In this document: positions 1 through 5,618 of the stretch, piece after piece | How positions within the stretch are numbered: position 1 is the first letter of the stretch | How the letters are laid out: every line of letters begins with the position of its first letter | Source: an uncultured Clostridia bacterium | GTDB taxonomy: Bacteria; Bacillota; Clostridia; Christensenellales; UBA1242 | Direction: 5' to 3' | DNA: 8,630 bases | Assembly (NCBI GenBank): GCA_937874195.1 | Contig: CALNBM010000041.1 | Location: forward strand, 1-8,630 | Made by a program: the position numbers and the translations under genes | Notes under the pieces: generated by a model | Told to the model about the DNA's origin: nothing | Database searches by the model: none | Seen by the model: the letters and a program-made list of their open reading frames with translations, nothing else

Positions 1-1
1 T

Positions 2-265
2 AAGTTAAAAACGGGTAGAAGCCATCAAATAAGAGTACAGTTAAAACATATTGGTCACTCGGTTTATGGTGATGTTAAATACGGCGGAGATGTTTTAGCA
101 AAGGGTCATAATTTAGCATTGTGGTCATATAAGTTGGTGTTCTTTCATCCCACCACACAAGAAAAATGCAGTTATGCAGTTTTTCCGCCCGACACTGTTC
201 CATGGAATGTTTTCAATATAGATATGTTGGTCAACAGAATTGGTTTTGATAGTGATGAAATATAA
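2..265 (+). CDS. RluA-family pseudouridine synthase, C-terminal part (5' truncated by window edge)
   Basis: Only the last 87 codons are present; the frame opens at base 2 and runs to TAA at 263-265. The translation begins with KLKTGRSHQIRVQLKHIGH and continues with VYGDVKYGG. This is the conserved C-terminal core of the RluA/RluC/RluD family, which isomerises uridine to pseudouridine in 23S rRNA or tRNA. The GR-HQIR stretch is the family's late core motif. The catalytic Asp (HRLDxxTSG motif) and any S4 domain would lie upstream, outside the window, so the target RNA and member (RluA, C, D or a YlyB-type protein) cannot be assigned. The end (FPPDTVPWNVFNIDMLVNRIGFDSDEI) is slightly longer than a minimal RluA end. 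The gene is followed by a strong terminator, so it is the last gene of its transcript. I see no sign of decay; the truncation is only the window edge. Confidence 0.9.
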   Translation, partial: KLKTGRSHQIRVQLKHIGHSVYGDVKYGGDVLAKGHNLALWSYKLVFFHPTTQEKCSYAVFPPDTVPWNVFNIDMLVNRIGFDSDEI

Positions 266-279
266 AAAAATATATATTC

Positions 280-306
280 AAAGTGAACGAAAGTTCACTT
301 TTTTTG
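280..306 (+). terminator. Intrinsic terminator after the pseudouridine synthase gene
   Basis: A perfect 8-bp stem, AAGTGAAC (281-288) pairing with GTTCACTT (293-300), is closed by a GAAA tetraloop (289-292). It runs directly into a T run (299-305). An outer A-T pair (280/301) is also possible. It lies 15 nt after the upstream stop codon and isolates the next gene, which has its own promoter. Confidence 0.92.
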
Positions 307-334
307 TGGTTTTTTAATAAAATACAATAATTGA

Positions 335-363
335 TTGAATTTAAAGTTTTTTCTAATTATAAA
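335..363 (+). promoter_or_regulatory. Putative sigma-A-type promoter for the cysteine synthase family gene
   Basis: TTGAAT (335-340) and TATAAA (358-363) are separated by 17 nt, each with one mismatch to consensus. A start about 7 nt downstream would give a leader of roughly 70 nt before the ATG at 440. The leader holds only a small GTGTT/AACAC inverted repeat (373-377 / 389-393). I see no T-box or riboswitch architecture in it. The AT-rich background makes chance matches more likely. Confidence 0.6.
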
Positions 364-439
364 ATTAATTGAGTGTTTTTAAATAAGCAACACCAAAAAT
401 AAATCATATTTGCCCTAAGATATAAAAGGAATAAAATAA

Positions 440-1405
440 ATGCTTACAAATAAATTTGAAAGTTTGGAAAAATTAATTGGAAACACTCCATTAATTAAAA
501 TAAGAGTAAGTTATAAAGATAGAAAAATAGATGTGTTTGCTAAGTTAGAATGGTTTAATTTAACGGGTAGCATTAAAGACAGAGCAGCACTACTAATGCT
601 AAAAAAAGCATATTTAGACGGTTCTTTTACCTCTAACCATACTGTTGTGGAAGTAACAAGCGGAAATATGGGAATATCACTTGCAACAATTTGTGCTAGT
701 TTAGGTGTGAAGGTTAATATTATAATGCCAAATCATGTGAGTATGGAACGAAAAGCAATTATAAAAATGCTTGGCGCGGAAGTTATAGAACAGTCTTCAT
801 TTGACGAATGTTTTTTAAAATGCGACAGCTATAATAACACGCAAAAATACTGTCGAACATATCAATTTGATAACATTTTAAATGTGAAAGCAAACAATAA
901 AACTGGTGATGAAATATTAGAAAAACTGCCAGCAGTTGAAATGTTTGTAAGTGGTGTGGGAACAGGAGGAACACTAATGGGGGTTGCAGAAATGTTGATA
1001 AAAAAATCAACTACTCGCACCAAAATTGTGGCCGTTGATCCCGAGGAGTCTTCATTATTAACGCTAGGTAGAAGTAAAGGAAAACACAGTATTCAAGGGC
1101 TTTCAGATAGTAAAATTCCATCACTTTATAAACGCGAAATGGTTGATGAAATAATTGCTATAAGCGATGAAGATGCAATAGAAATGGCGAAAAAATTAAA
1201 TAAAACAGGTTTACCAGTTGGAATTAGTGGCGGAGCAAATTTTTGGGTAGTGATAAAGTCAGCAATAAAAAATAACATATCAAAAGTGGTTACCATTTTT
1301 CCGGACGATAATAAAAAATATGTTTCAACAGACCTATCTAAGCCCATAACCCAGCCAGCGGATTTTATAAAAGAAATAGAAATATTGGACTGGGAAGTTA
1401 TTTAA
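440..1405 (+). CDS. PLP-dependent cysteine synthase / cystathionine beta-synthase family protein
   Basis: This 321-residue protein is a fold-type II PLP enzyme. Enzymes of this family do beta-replacement on O-acetylserine, O-phosphoserine or serine with sulfide or another nucleophile. Visible landmarks are IGNTPLIKI (13-21), NLTGSIKDR (40-48) with the PLP Schiff-base lysine at K46, the TSGNMG loop (73-78) that binds the substrate carboxylate, and the PLP phosphate loop GTGGT (174-178). GISGGA (262-266 region) and FPDDNKKYVSTD near 287-298 follow. Length matches CysK/CysM-type enzymes (about 300-320) and no CBS regulatory domain is present. Variations: Met77 replaces the usual Thr of TSGNTG, and Asp290 sits where CBS/CysK proteins commonly have the Ser facing the pyridine nitrogen. 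The ATG has AAAAGGA (424-430) upstream at 9 nt. It has its own promoter and no partner gene (no cysE), so cysteine synthesis is the default reading. CBS or a specialised beta-substitution is possible. Confidence 0.85.
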   Translation: MLTNKFESLEKLIGNTPLIKIRVSYKDRKIDVFAKLEWFNLTGSIKDRAALLMLKKAYLDGSFTSNHTVVEVTSGNMGISLATICASLGVKVNIIMPNHVSMERKAIIKMLGAEVIEQSSFDECFLKCDSYNNTQKYCRTYQFDNILNVKANNKTGDEILEKLPAVEMFVSGVGTGGTLMGVAEMLIKKSTTRTKIVAVDPEESSLLTLGRSKGKHSIQGLSDSKIPSLYKREMVDEIIAISDEDAIEMAKKLNKTGLPVGISGGANFWVVIKSAIKNNISKVVTIFPDDNKKYVSTDLSKPITQPADFIKEIEILDWEVI

Positions 1406-1421
1406 GTATTTTTAAGTTTTG

Positions 1422-1445
1422 AAAAATTACCTCATAGCGAGGAAA
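1422..1445 (-). terminator. Weak putative terminator downstream of plsY
   Basis: Read on the minus strand, CCTC-GCTAT-GAGG (1442-1430) forms a 4-bp GC-rich stem, extended by two T-A pairs beyond a T-T mismatch. It is followed by the T run complementary to A1422-A1426. The stem is short, and the hairpin lies 25-38 nt beyond the plsY stop. It is plausible as the end of the der-plsY transcript but not strong. Confidence 0.35.
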
Positions 1446-1462
1446 CATAATAGATGACTTTG

Positions 1463-1490
1463 AAAAATTAATTCTCAATTTTTTCTTTTT
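1463..1490 (+). terminator. Very weak AT-only hairpin in the convergent region (possible + strand terminator)
   Basis: AAAAATT (1463-1469) can pair with AATTTTT (1477-1483) around a 7-nt loop, followed by further T-rich sequence (1484-1490). The stem has no GC pairs and overlaps the end of plsY on the other strand. It is the only candidate terminator I see for the cysteine synthase family gene, and it may be coincidental low-complexity sequence. Confidence 0.2.
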
Positions 1491-2382
1491 CAATTTCTAT
1501 TGCTTTGGCTAATTTCCACTTTTTAGCCAGCTTTTCGTCTTTTGCTGTTAAACGGTTTTCTTTTTTATTAAGGCGTTTTTCCACTCGTTTAACTTTTTTA
1601 GCATTTTTGTTTAATTTTTCATTAAGTTTTCTTTCTAATTTGTTGGTGGTTTTTTCAATTTTATATTTAAATTTATCTTCTAACTTTTCTTGCTTTTGAT
1701 TCTTGCTTTCTAGTTTAATTTGTTTCTTTTTCTTTAAGTTTTCTAAATCTTTTTTAATACCTTCTTGAAAAGATGTTATGCGTTCGGTTTTAGAAAGCAG
1801 GCGTTTAATATTTTCCCTATGAGCGTAAATATCTAAAATTAAGATTGACCAAAGAAGAATCGTGGTTATCCAGTAGCCATTTAAAGCAGAAATAATAGTT
1901 TGGCAAATTCCAAATGTTAAGATATAAACCATACTTGTTAGACTTCCAATTTTTACAATTAAAAAAAACACAAAGCTGATTACAAATATAATTAATGCGA
2001 CTATTGGATTAGCAGCTAAAAACACTCCAAATGTGCTGGCTATTCCTTTTCCGCCTTTAAATTTATTTACAGCAGGATAAATATGTCCCACAACTGCAGC
2101 AAATCCCGCCGAGTAAAGGGCTATTTCTGCTAGTTCCACAGAGTGAGAATTAATTATCCAATGATAGGCAATTAGCGATGGAGCAAAAGCTTTAAAAGCG
2201 TCAAATATTAGTGTTAAAATTCCTAATAATGCTCCGTGAGTGCGTAGCATATTCATAGTGCCGGGGTTGCCACTTCCTGACTGCATTATGTTTCGATTGT
2301 GAGAAAACGCTTTGGCAAAACTAATGTTGCCACATGCGTACCCGAGCATTATTAACAAAATAAATTTTAATACTATGTTCAT
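1468..2382 (-). CDS. plsY: Glycerol-3-phosphate acyltransferase PlsY with lysine-rich C-terminal extension
   Basis: PlsY is the polytopic membrane enzyme that moves an acyl group from acyl-phosphate (made by PlsX) to the sn-1 position of glycerol-3-phosphate, the first step of phosphatidic acid synthesis in most bacteria. All three family motifs are visible: SGSGNPGTMNMLR (35-47), GHIYPAVNKFKGGKG (99-113) and HREN (188-191). Hydrophobic segments lie around 1-20, 50-75, 85-105, 115-160 and 165-187. Usual PlsY length is about 190-220 residues; this one is 304. Residues from about 203 to the end form a hydrophilic K/E-rich stretch (about 32 Lys in 102 residues) with helix-forming periodicity, likely a cytoplasmic coiled coil or basic tail. 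The reading frame runs through without a break, so the tail is a true in-frame extension. The ATG overlaps the der TAA by one base (TAATG) and its AAAGGAG ribosome site lies inside the der 3' end, so translation is coupled. Core assignment is certain; the role of the tail is unknown. Confidence 0.95.
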   Translation of the reverse strand: MNIVLKFILLIMLGYACGNISFAKAFSHNRNIMQSGSGNPGTMNMLRTHGALLGILTLIFDAFKAFAPSLIAYHWIINSHSVELAEIALYSAGFAAVVGHIYPAVNKFKGGKGIASTFGVFLAANPIVALIIFVISFVFFLIVKIGSLTSMVYILTFGICQTIISALNGYWITTILLWSILILDIYAHRENIKRLLSKTERITSFQEGIKKDLENLKKKKQIKLESKNQKQEKLEDKFKYKIEKTTNKLERKLNEKLNKNAKKVKRVEKRLNKKENRLTAKDEKLAKKWKLAKAIEIEKEKIEN

Positions 2383-3704
2383 TATTCCTTTTCTCCTTTA
2401 TTTCTAATAATTAGTTTTATAGGTGTGCCACTAAAATCGTATGCATTTCTTATGCAATTTTCTAAATAGCGCATATAAGAAAAATGCATTAAATTTTTAT
2501 CGTTTACAAATAGCACAAAAGTTGGCGGAGCAACGCTTACTTGAGTAATATAATAAATTTTGCAAGCACGCCCTTTTTTACTTGGTGGTTCGTTAACCAG
2601 CACTGCGTTTTGCAAGATTTCGTTTATGCTACTAGTGGAAATTCTGTTATAGGTGTTTGCGTAAACTTTATCCACAAGTTCTATGATTTTATTTAATCGT
2701 TGATTAGTTACCGCGGATGTGTATAGGCTAACAAAATAGCTCATAAATTTTAAGTCATTTGCGAGTGTTTCATTAAACTTGTTCATGGTTTTATGGTCTT
2801 TTTCAATTAAATCCCATTTGTTCATTATTATAACGCTCGGTTTGCCTTCTTCATGAATAAAGCCTGCTAGCCTTTTATCCTGATCACTTAAACCTTCACT
2901 AGCATCTAAAACAAGAAGCGCAACATCGCAATTTCTAATTGCTTCAAATGCTCTTAGAACACTGTAAAGTTCAACGCTTTCAGGTTGAATGGAGCGTTTG
3001 CGACGAATACCAGCGGTGTCGATTAACATATAATCTCTGCCGTTTTGGGTGAAAGGCGTGTTGATGACATCTCTAGTTGTTCCAGCAATTTCGCTAACCA
3101 TAACGCGTTCTTCACCTACGATTTTGTTTAGAATTGAACTTTTGCCAGCGTTTGGTTTTCCAACTATTGCAATTTTAATCTTTTCCTTGTTTTCATCGGG
3201 AGAAACTTTTACTTTAAATTTACTAACAATTTCGTCTAATAAGTCGCCAAGCCCCTTACTTTGTTCTGCACTAATTGCAATGGGTTCGCCCAGTCCTAGT
3301 TTATAAAAGTCGTATAAATTTTCTTTGTTGCCACTATCAATTTTATTAACAGTAAGAATAACCGGCAGGTTAAACTTTCTTAAAAACTTAACAGCATCGT
3401 AGTCCGCAGTATTTAAACCATATTTTCCGTCTACCACAAAAACAACAACATCGGCCAGTTCCACCGCAAGTTCAGCCTGTTTAATAATATTTAATTGCAG
3501 TTCGCTGGTTTCTTTAAAATCAACTCCGCCTGTGTCGACAAGCGAAAAAGCATAGCCACACCATTCGCTATCACCATAAATTCTATCACGAGTAACGCCG
3601 GGAGTGTCTTTAACAATCGAAATTCGTTTGCCGCAAAGTTTATTAAATAATGTGCTTTTGCCAACATTTGGCCGGCCAATAATCGCTACTAGCGGTTTTT
3701 CCAT
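2382..3704 (-). CDS. der: Ribosome biogenesis GTPase Der (EngA), tandem G domains
   Basis: Der is an essential GTPase with two consecutive G domains that assists maturation of the 50S ribosomal subunit in the cytoplasm. The 440-residue length is typical. First G domain: P-loop GRPNVGKS (10-17), DTPGVTRD (33-40), DTGG (57-60), NKID (120-123) and SAEQSKG as G5. Second G domain: P-loop GKPNAGKS (182-189), GTTRD (208-212), DTAG (229-232), NKWD (295-298) and a TSA motif (329-331). Residues from about 355 form the C-terminal KH-like RNA-binding domain, with the characteristic PPSKKGR (373-379) and the end at FSGTPIKLIIRNK. The ATG start gives a standard MEKPLVAIIGRPNVGKS opening. Only a weak AGTGAG ribosome site precedes it, offset by a consensus-like promoter just upstream. 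The gene is co-transcribed with plsY, a pairing common in Bacillota. No missing motif or frameshift is visible. Confidence 0.97.
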   Translation of the reverse strand: MEKPLVAIIGRPNVGKSTLFNKLCGKRISIVKDTPGVTRDRIYGDSEWCGYAFSLVDTGGVDFKETSELQLNIIKQAELAVELADVVVFVVDGKYGLNTADYDAVKFLRKFNLPVILTVNKIDSGNKENLYDFYKLGLGEPIAISAEQSKGLGDLLDEIVSKFKVKVSPDENKEKIKIAIVGKPNAGKSSILNKIVGEERVMVSEIAGTTRDVINTPFTQNGRDYMLIDTAGIRRKRSIQPESVELYSVLRAFEAIRNCDVALLVLDASEGLSDQDKRLAGFIHEEGKPSVIIMNKWDLIEKDHKTMNKFNETLANDLKFMSYFVSLYTSAVTNQRLNKIIELVDKVYANTYNRISTSSINEILQNAVLVNEPPSKKGRACKIYYITQVSVAPPTFVLFVNDKNLMHFSYMRYLENCIRNAYDFSGTPIKLIIRNKGEKE

Positions 3705-3731
3705 AAAATAATCTCACTTTTACTCTTAAAA

Positions 3732-3760
3732 AGTATACCCAAAAACAAACCGCTTTGCAA
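3732..3760 (-). promoter_or_regulatory. Promoter of the der-plsY operon
   Basis: Read on the minus strand, TTGCAA (3760-3755) and TATACT (3737-3732) are separated by exactly 17 nt. A start about 7 nt downstream leaves a leader of about 20 nt before the der ATG at 3704. Both boxes are close to sigma-A consensus and the position fits the first gene of the operon. Confidence 0.75.
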
Positions 3761-3819
3761 CTTAATAATAAAATTATAAATATATACTGCAAAAAAAGTT
3801 TTCTTAAATTGCTAAATTT

Positions 3820-3841
3820 TTTTGAAATTATATTTTCAAAA
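3820..3841. promoter_or_regulatory. Palindrome overlapping the promoter of the PII-like/antiporter operon (candidate operator)
   Basis: TTTTGAAA (3820-3827) and TTTCAAAA (3834-3841) form a perfect 8-bp inverted repeat with a 6-nt centre. It covers the -35 box and most of the spacer. A further direct copy of TTTTGAAA lies at 3854-3861, around the expected transcription start and running into the ribosome site. This placement would suit a repressor. The half-sites are AT-rich, so chance is a real alternative, and no cognate regulator gene is in the window. Confidence 0.4.
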
Positions 3842-3850
3842 GAATATAAT
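3822..3850 (+). promoter_or_regulatory. Consensus sigma-A promoter of the PII-like/antiporter operon
   Basis: TTGAAA (3822-3827) and a perfect TATAAT (3845-3850) have a 17-nt spacer. Transcription would begin near 3857, only a few nt before the AGGAGG at 3861-3866, so the mRNA leader is about 20 nt. This is the strongest promoter match in the window. It also rules out the TTG at 3822 as a start codon, since that TTG is part of the -35 box. Confidence 0.85.
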
Positions 3851-3875
3851 TATTTTTGAAAGGAGGGACAAGTAC

Positions 3876-4217
3876 ATGCAAGCATTAGTTATTGTATTAA
3901 ACAAGACAGAAGTTCTAGAAGATCTTCTCATGGAATTTACGAATAATGATATAAAGGGAGCAACTATCATAGATAGTATGGGAATGATAAGAGTATTGGC
4001 AGATGACCATTCGGATGATATTCCTTTGTTCGGTTCGCTTAAAATGATGCTTAATGAGAACAGACCATTTAACAAAACGATTTTTACAGTGCTTTCTGAT
4101 GATAAAATTCCAATAGCCATGGGTTGTGTGAAAAAAGTTGTAGGTGAGCTGAATAAATCAGAGGTAGGAATAATGTTCACAGTACCAGTTAATTTAACTG
4201 ATGGAATCTTGAAGTAG
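3876..4217 (+). CDS. Small PII-like (GlnB-fold) protein, putative regulator of the adjacent antiporter
   Basis: The product has 113 residues. The start is set by AGGAGG (3861-3866) at 9 nt from ATG 3876; upstream in-frame codons lie before the predicted transcription start. The order of segments resembles the PII ferredoxin-like fold: strand MQALVIVLN (1-9), helix 10-24, strand KGATIIDSMG (27-36), then an acidic loop ADDHSDD (42-48) with PLFG (50-53) where PII proteins have the T-loop. Helix and strand segments at 54-90 follow. The closing GIMFTVPVNLTDGI (98-111) resembles the PII closing strand (G-IFV-PVE-AI pattern). It has no membrane segment and is presumably a cytoplasmic trimer, as in the family. 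It lacks the canonical T-loop tyrosine and the usual PII signature sequences, so it is not GlnB/GlnK itself. It is first in an operon with a cation/proton antiporter 15 nt downstream, recalling GlnK-AmtB and SbtB-SbtA pairs. Fold assignment is by eye; the ligand is unknown. Confidence 0.7.
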   Translation: MQALVIVLNKTEVLEDLLMEFTNNDIKGATIIDSMGMIRVLADDHSDDIPLFGSLKMMLNENRPFNKTIFTVLSDDKIPIAMGCVKKVVGELNKSEVGIMFTVPVNLTDGILK

Positions 4218-4224
4218 AAAAGGA
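4218..4224 (+). promoter_or_regulatory. Ribosome binding site deciding the antiporter start
   Basis: AAAAGGA lies directly after the upstream TAG. The first in-frame ATG (4224) overlaps it and cannot be used efficiently. The ATG at 4233 is 8 nt downstream, the normal distance, and is therefore preferred. Confidence 0.7.
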
Positions 4225-4232
4225 TGATAAAA

Positions 4233-5441
4233 ATGCATATGTTGTTTTATTTAGGAGTCATAATATTAGCCGGAATGATAATGGCTAAAATCTTATCAAA
4301 ATTCAAATTACCTAATGTAACCGGATATCTTGTTGCAGGTCTTATAATAGGTCCTTCAGTGCTTGGTATCATTCCAAAAGAAAGCGCTGGAAAACTATCA
4401 ATTATTTCCGAAGCTGCCCTTTCTTTTATTGCCTATAGCATAGGGAGCGAATTCAATATTGATAACTTAAAGAGATTGGGAAAGGGAATTATTATCATTA
4501 CAGTACTTGAAGCCTTAATGGCTGTCGCACTAGTTGACCTTTCAATGATATTTATTTTTAAACAATCTGTTCCATTCAGTATGGTACTTGGTGCCATAGC
4601 AGCAGCTACTGCTCCTGCGTCTACTTTAATGGTAGTACGTCAATATAAAGCAAAAGGTCCAGTTGTCAATACGCTTCTTCCTGTAGTAGCAATGGATGAT
4701 GCAGTAGGAATAATTGCTTTTGGAGTATCTTCAACGATTGCTAAAGCTTTGTTAAATAATAATGCTGCAATATCTGTAACTAAGATAATATTCGTACCTT
4801 TACTCGAAATATTTTCAGCCCTTCTACTTGGGGTTGTGATGGGAATATTGCTTACTTATATTTCAAAGAAAGCCAAAGGTGAAGATCAGTTATTGTCAAT
4901 CGTTTTAGCTTTTATTTTTGTTACAGCAGGAATTGCAATAAGCTTGAACCTATCTTCATTATTAGCATGTATGATGATTGGAGCGACTTTGATAAACATT
5001 AATCCAAACAATAAAAAAGCTTTTAGTACAGTAGATAGATTTACTCCGCCTATATTGATTTTATTCTTTACAATAGCAGGCGTGCAGCTTGACCTTTCTG
5101 TATTAAAAGATGTAGGAATATTGGGATTGGCATATGTGATCATAAGAGTTGTAGGTAAGATGCTTGGAGCATATCTTGGAGCAAGGATTTCCAAGTTTCC
5201 ACAAACCGTACAAAAATATTTGGGATTCACCCTTATTCCTCAAGCAGGAGTTGCTATAGGTTTGTCAATGGTGGCTCAAAGTATTATGCCGCAGCCATAT
5301 GGTGATGTAATTAGAGCAATTGTTCTAGCTGGGACTGTAATTTATGAGTTAGTTGGTCCTGTTATTACAAAAACAGCTTTAATAAAAGCTGGAGAAATAG
5401 AGGTTGACAAAGTGGAAAAAATAAAAATAGGCTCTAATTAA
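4233..5441 (+). CDS. CPA2-family cation/proton antiporter, membrane domain only
   Basis: This is an integral membrane protein of 402 residues from the chosen ATG, with about 12 hydrophobic segments. It belongs to the monovalent cation:proton antiporter-2 type (Na+/H+ exchanger domain, as in NapA and KefB/C). Landmarks are KLPNVTGYLVAGLIIGPS (from about residue 25), the unwound-helix-type segment AAATAPAS (123-130), the ion-binding acidic pair AMDDA with D155-D156, a basic TM segment IIRVVGK (303-309), and LIPQAGVAIGLSM (near 334-346). The DD pair is the pattern of electrogenic Na+/H+ (NapA-like) members rather than the QD of Kef channels. Ion selectivity (Na+ or K+) cannot be read from sequence. 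Many CPA2 proteins carry a cytoplasmic RCK/TrkA-N domain; here the chain stops about 15 residues after the last membrane helix. The partner PII-like protein upstream may supply regulation instead. A terminator follows the stop. Confidence 0.88.
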   Translation: MHMLFYLGVIILAGMIMAKILSKFKLPNVTGYLVAGLIIGPSVLGIIPKESAGKLSIISEAALSFIAYSIGSEFNIDNLKRLGKGIIIITVLEALMAVALVDLSMIFIFKQSVPFSMVLGAIAAATAPASTLMVVRQYKAKGPVVNTLLPVVAMDDAVGIIAFGVSSTIAKALLNNNAAISVTKIIFVPLLEIFSALLLGVVMGILLTYISKKAKGEDQLLSIVLAFIFVTAGIAISLNLSSLLACMMIGATLININPNNKKAFSTVDRFTPPILILFFTIAGVQLDLSVLKDVGILGLAYVIIRVVGKMLGAYLGARISKFPQTVQKYLGFTLIPQAGVAIGLSMVAQSIMPQPYGDVIRAIVLAGTVIYELVGPVITKTALIKAGEIEVDKVEKIKIGSN

Positions 5442-5469
5442 AGAGAAAAATTAATATAAATACTAAGGG

Positions 5470-5504
5470 GATGATCTCTGTATTTTACATGAGTCATCTT
5501 TTTT
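5470..5504 (+). terminator. Terminator of the PII-like/antiporter operon
   Basis: An imperfect hairpin pairs GATGA (5470-5474) with TCATC (5494-5498), CTC (5476-5478) with GAG (5491-5493), and TGTA (5479-5482) with TACA (5486-5489). There is one bulged T on each side, and a run of six T follows (5499-5504). Preceding G residues can add G-U pairs. It starts 28 nt after the antiporter stop. Confidence 0.85.
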
Positions 5505-5573
5505 AGTCTTTATTGGCATCTGAAACAATCATGAAATTCCAATGGTTTTAATAAAGATAAAAGGATAGAATAA

Positions 5574-5582
5574 TGATATAAT
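5574..5582 (+). promoter_or_regulatory. Extended -10 promoter for fni
   Basis: TGATATAAT (5574-5582) is a perfect extended -10 element (TGn-TATAAT). No good -35 box is seen at 16-18 nt upstream, which is acceptable for extended -10 promoters. A start near 5589 gives a leader of about 30 nt before the ATG at 5619. It lies after the preceding operon's terminator, so fni is likely transcribed on its own. Confidence 0.65.
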
Positions 5583-5602
5583 AAATAAAATGGTATCTAA
5601 AC

Positions 5603-5608
5603 GAGAGG
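5603..5608 (+). promoter_or_regulatory. Ribosome binding site deciding the fni start
   Basis: GAGAGG is 10 nt from ATG 5619 and only 4 nt from the alternative TTG 5613. The ATG choice removes two residues from the longest frame. Confidence 0.55.
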
Positions 5609-5618
5609 TCTATTGAAA

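Noticed and set aside
373..393. GTGTT / AACAC hairpin in the leader of the cysteine synthase family gene
   Set aside because: A five-base stem with a long loop in an AT-rich leader; no T-box, S-box or attenuator elements accompany it.
783..1010. Short minus-strand open frames inside the cysteine synthase family gene (783-1010, 1126-1347)
   Set aside because: They are shadows of a strongly supported gene with complete motifs; no ribosome site or promoter of their own.
1418..1470. Direct 12-bp repeat TTTGAAAAATTA at 1418-1429 and 1459-1470
   Set aside because: It is low-complexity A/T sequence with no insertion between the copies that resembles a mobile element; likely chance.
2380..2384. One-base TAATG overlap between der and plsY
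   Set aside because: It is a normal translational-coupling arrangement in a compact operon, noted in the gene entries but not unusual.
3822..3875. N-terminal 18-codon extension of the PII-like protein from TTG 3822
   Set aside because: The TTG belongs to the -35 box and lies upstream of the expected transcription start; AGGAGG points to ATG 3876.
3836..4180. 114-codon open frame on the minus strand opposite the PII-like gene
   Set aside because: It runs through the perfect promoter and ribosome site of the plus-strand gene and lacks its own ribosome site or motifs.
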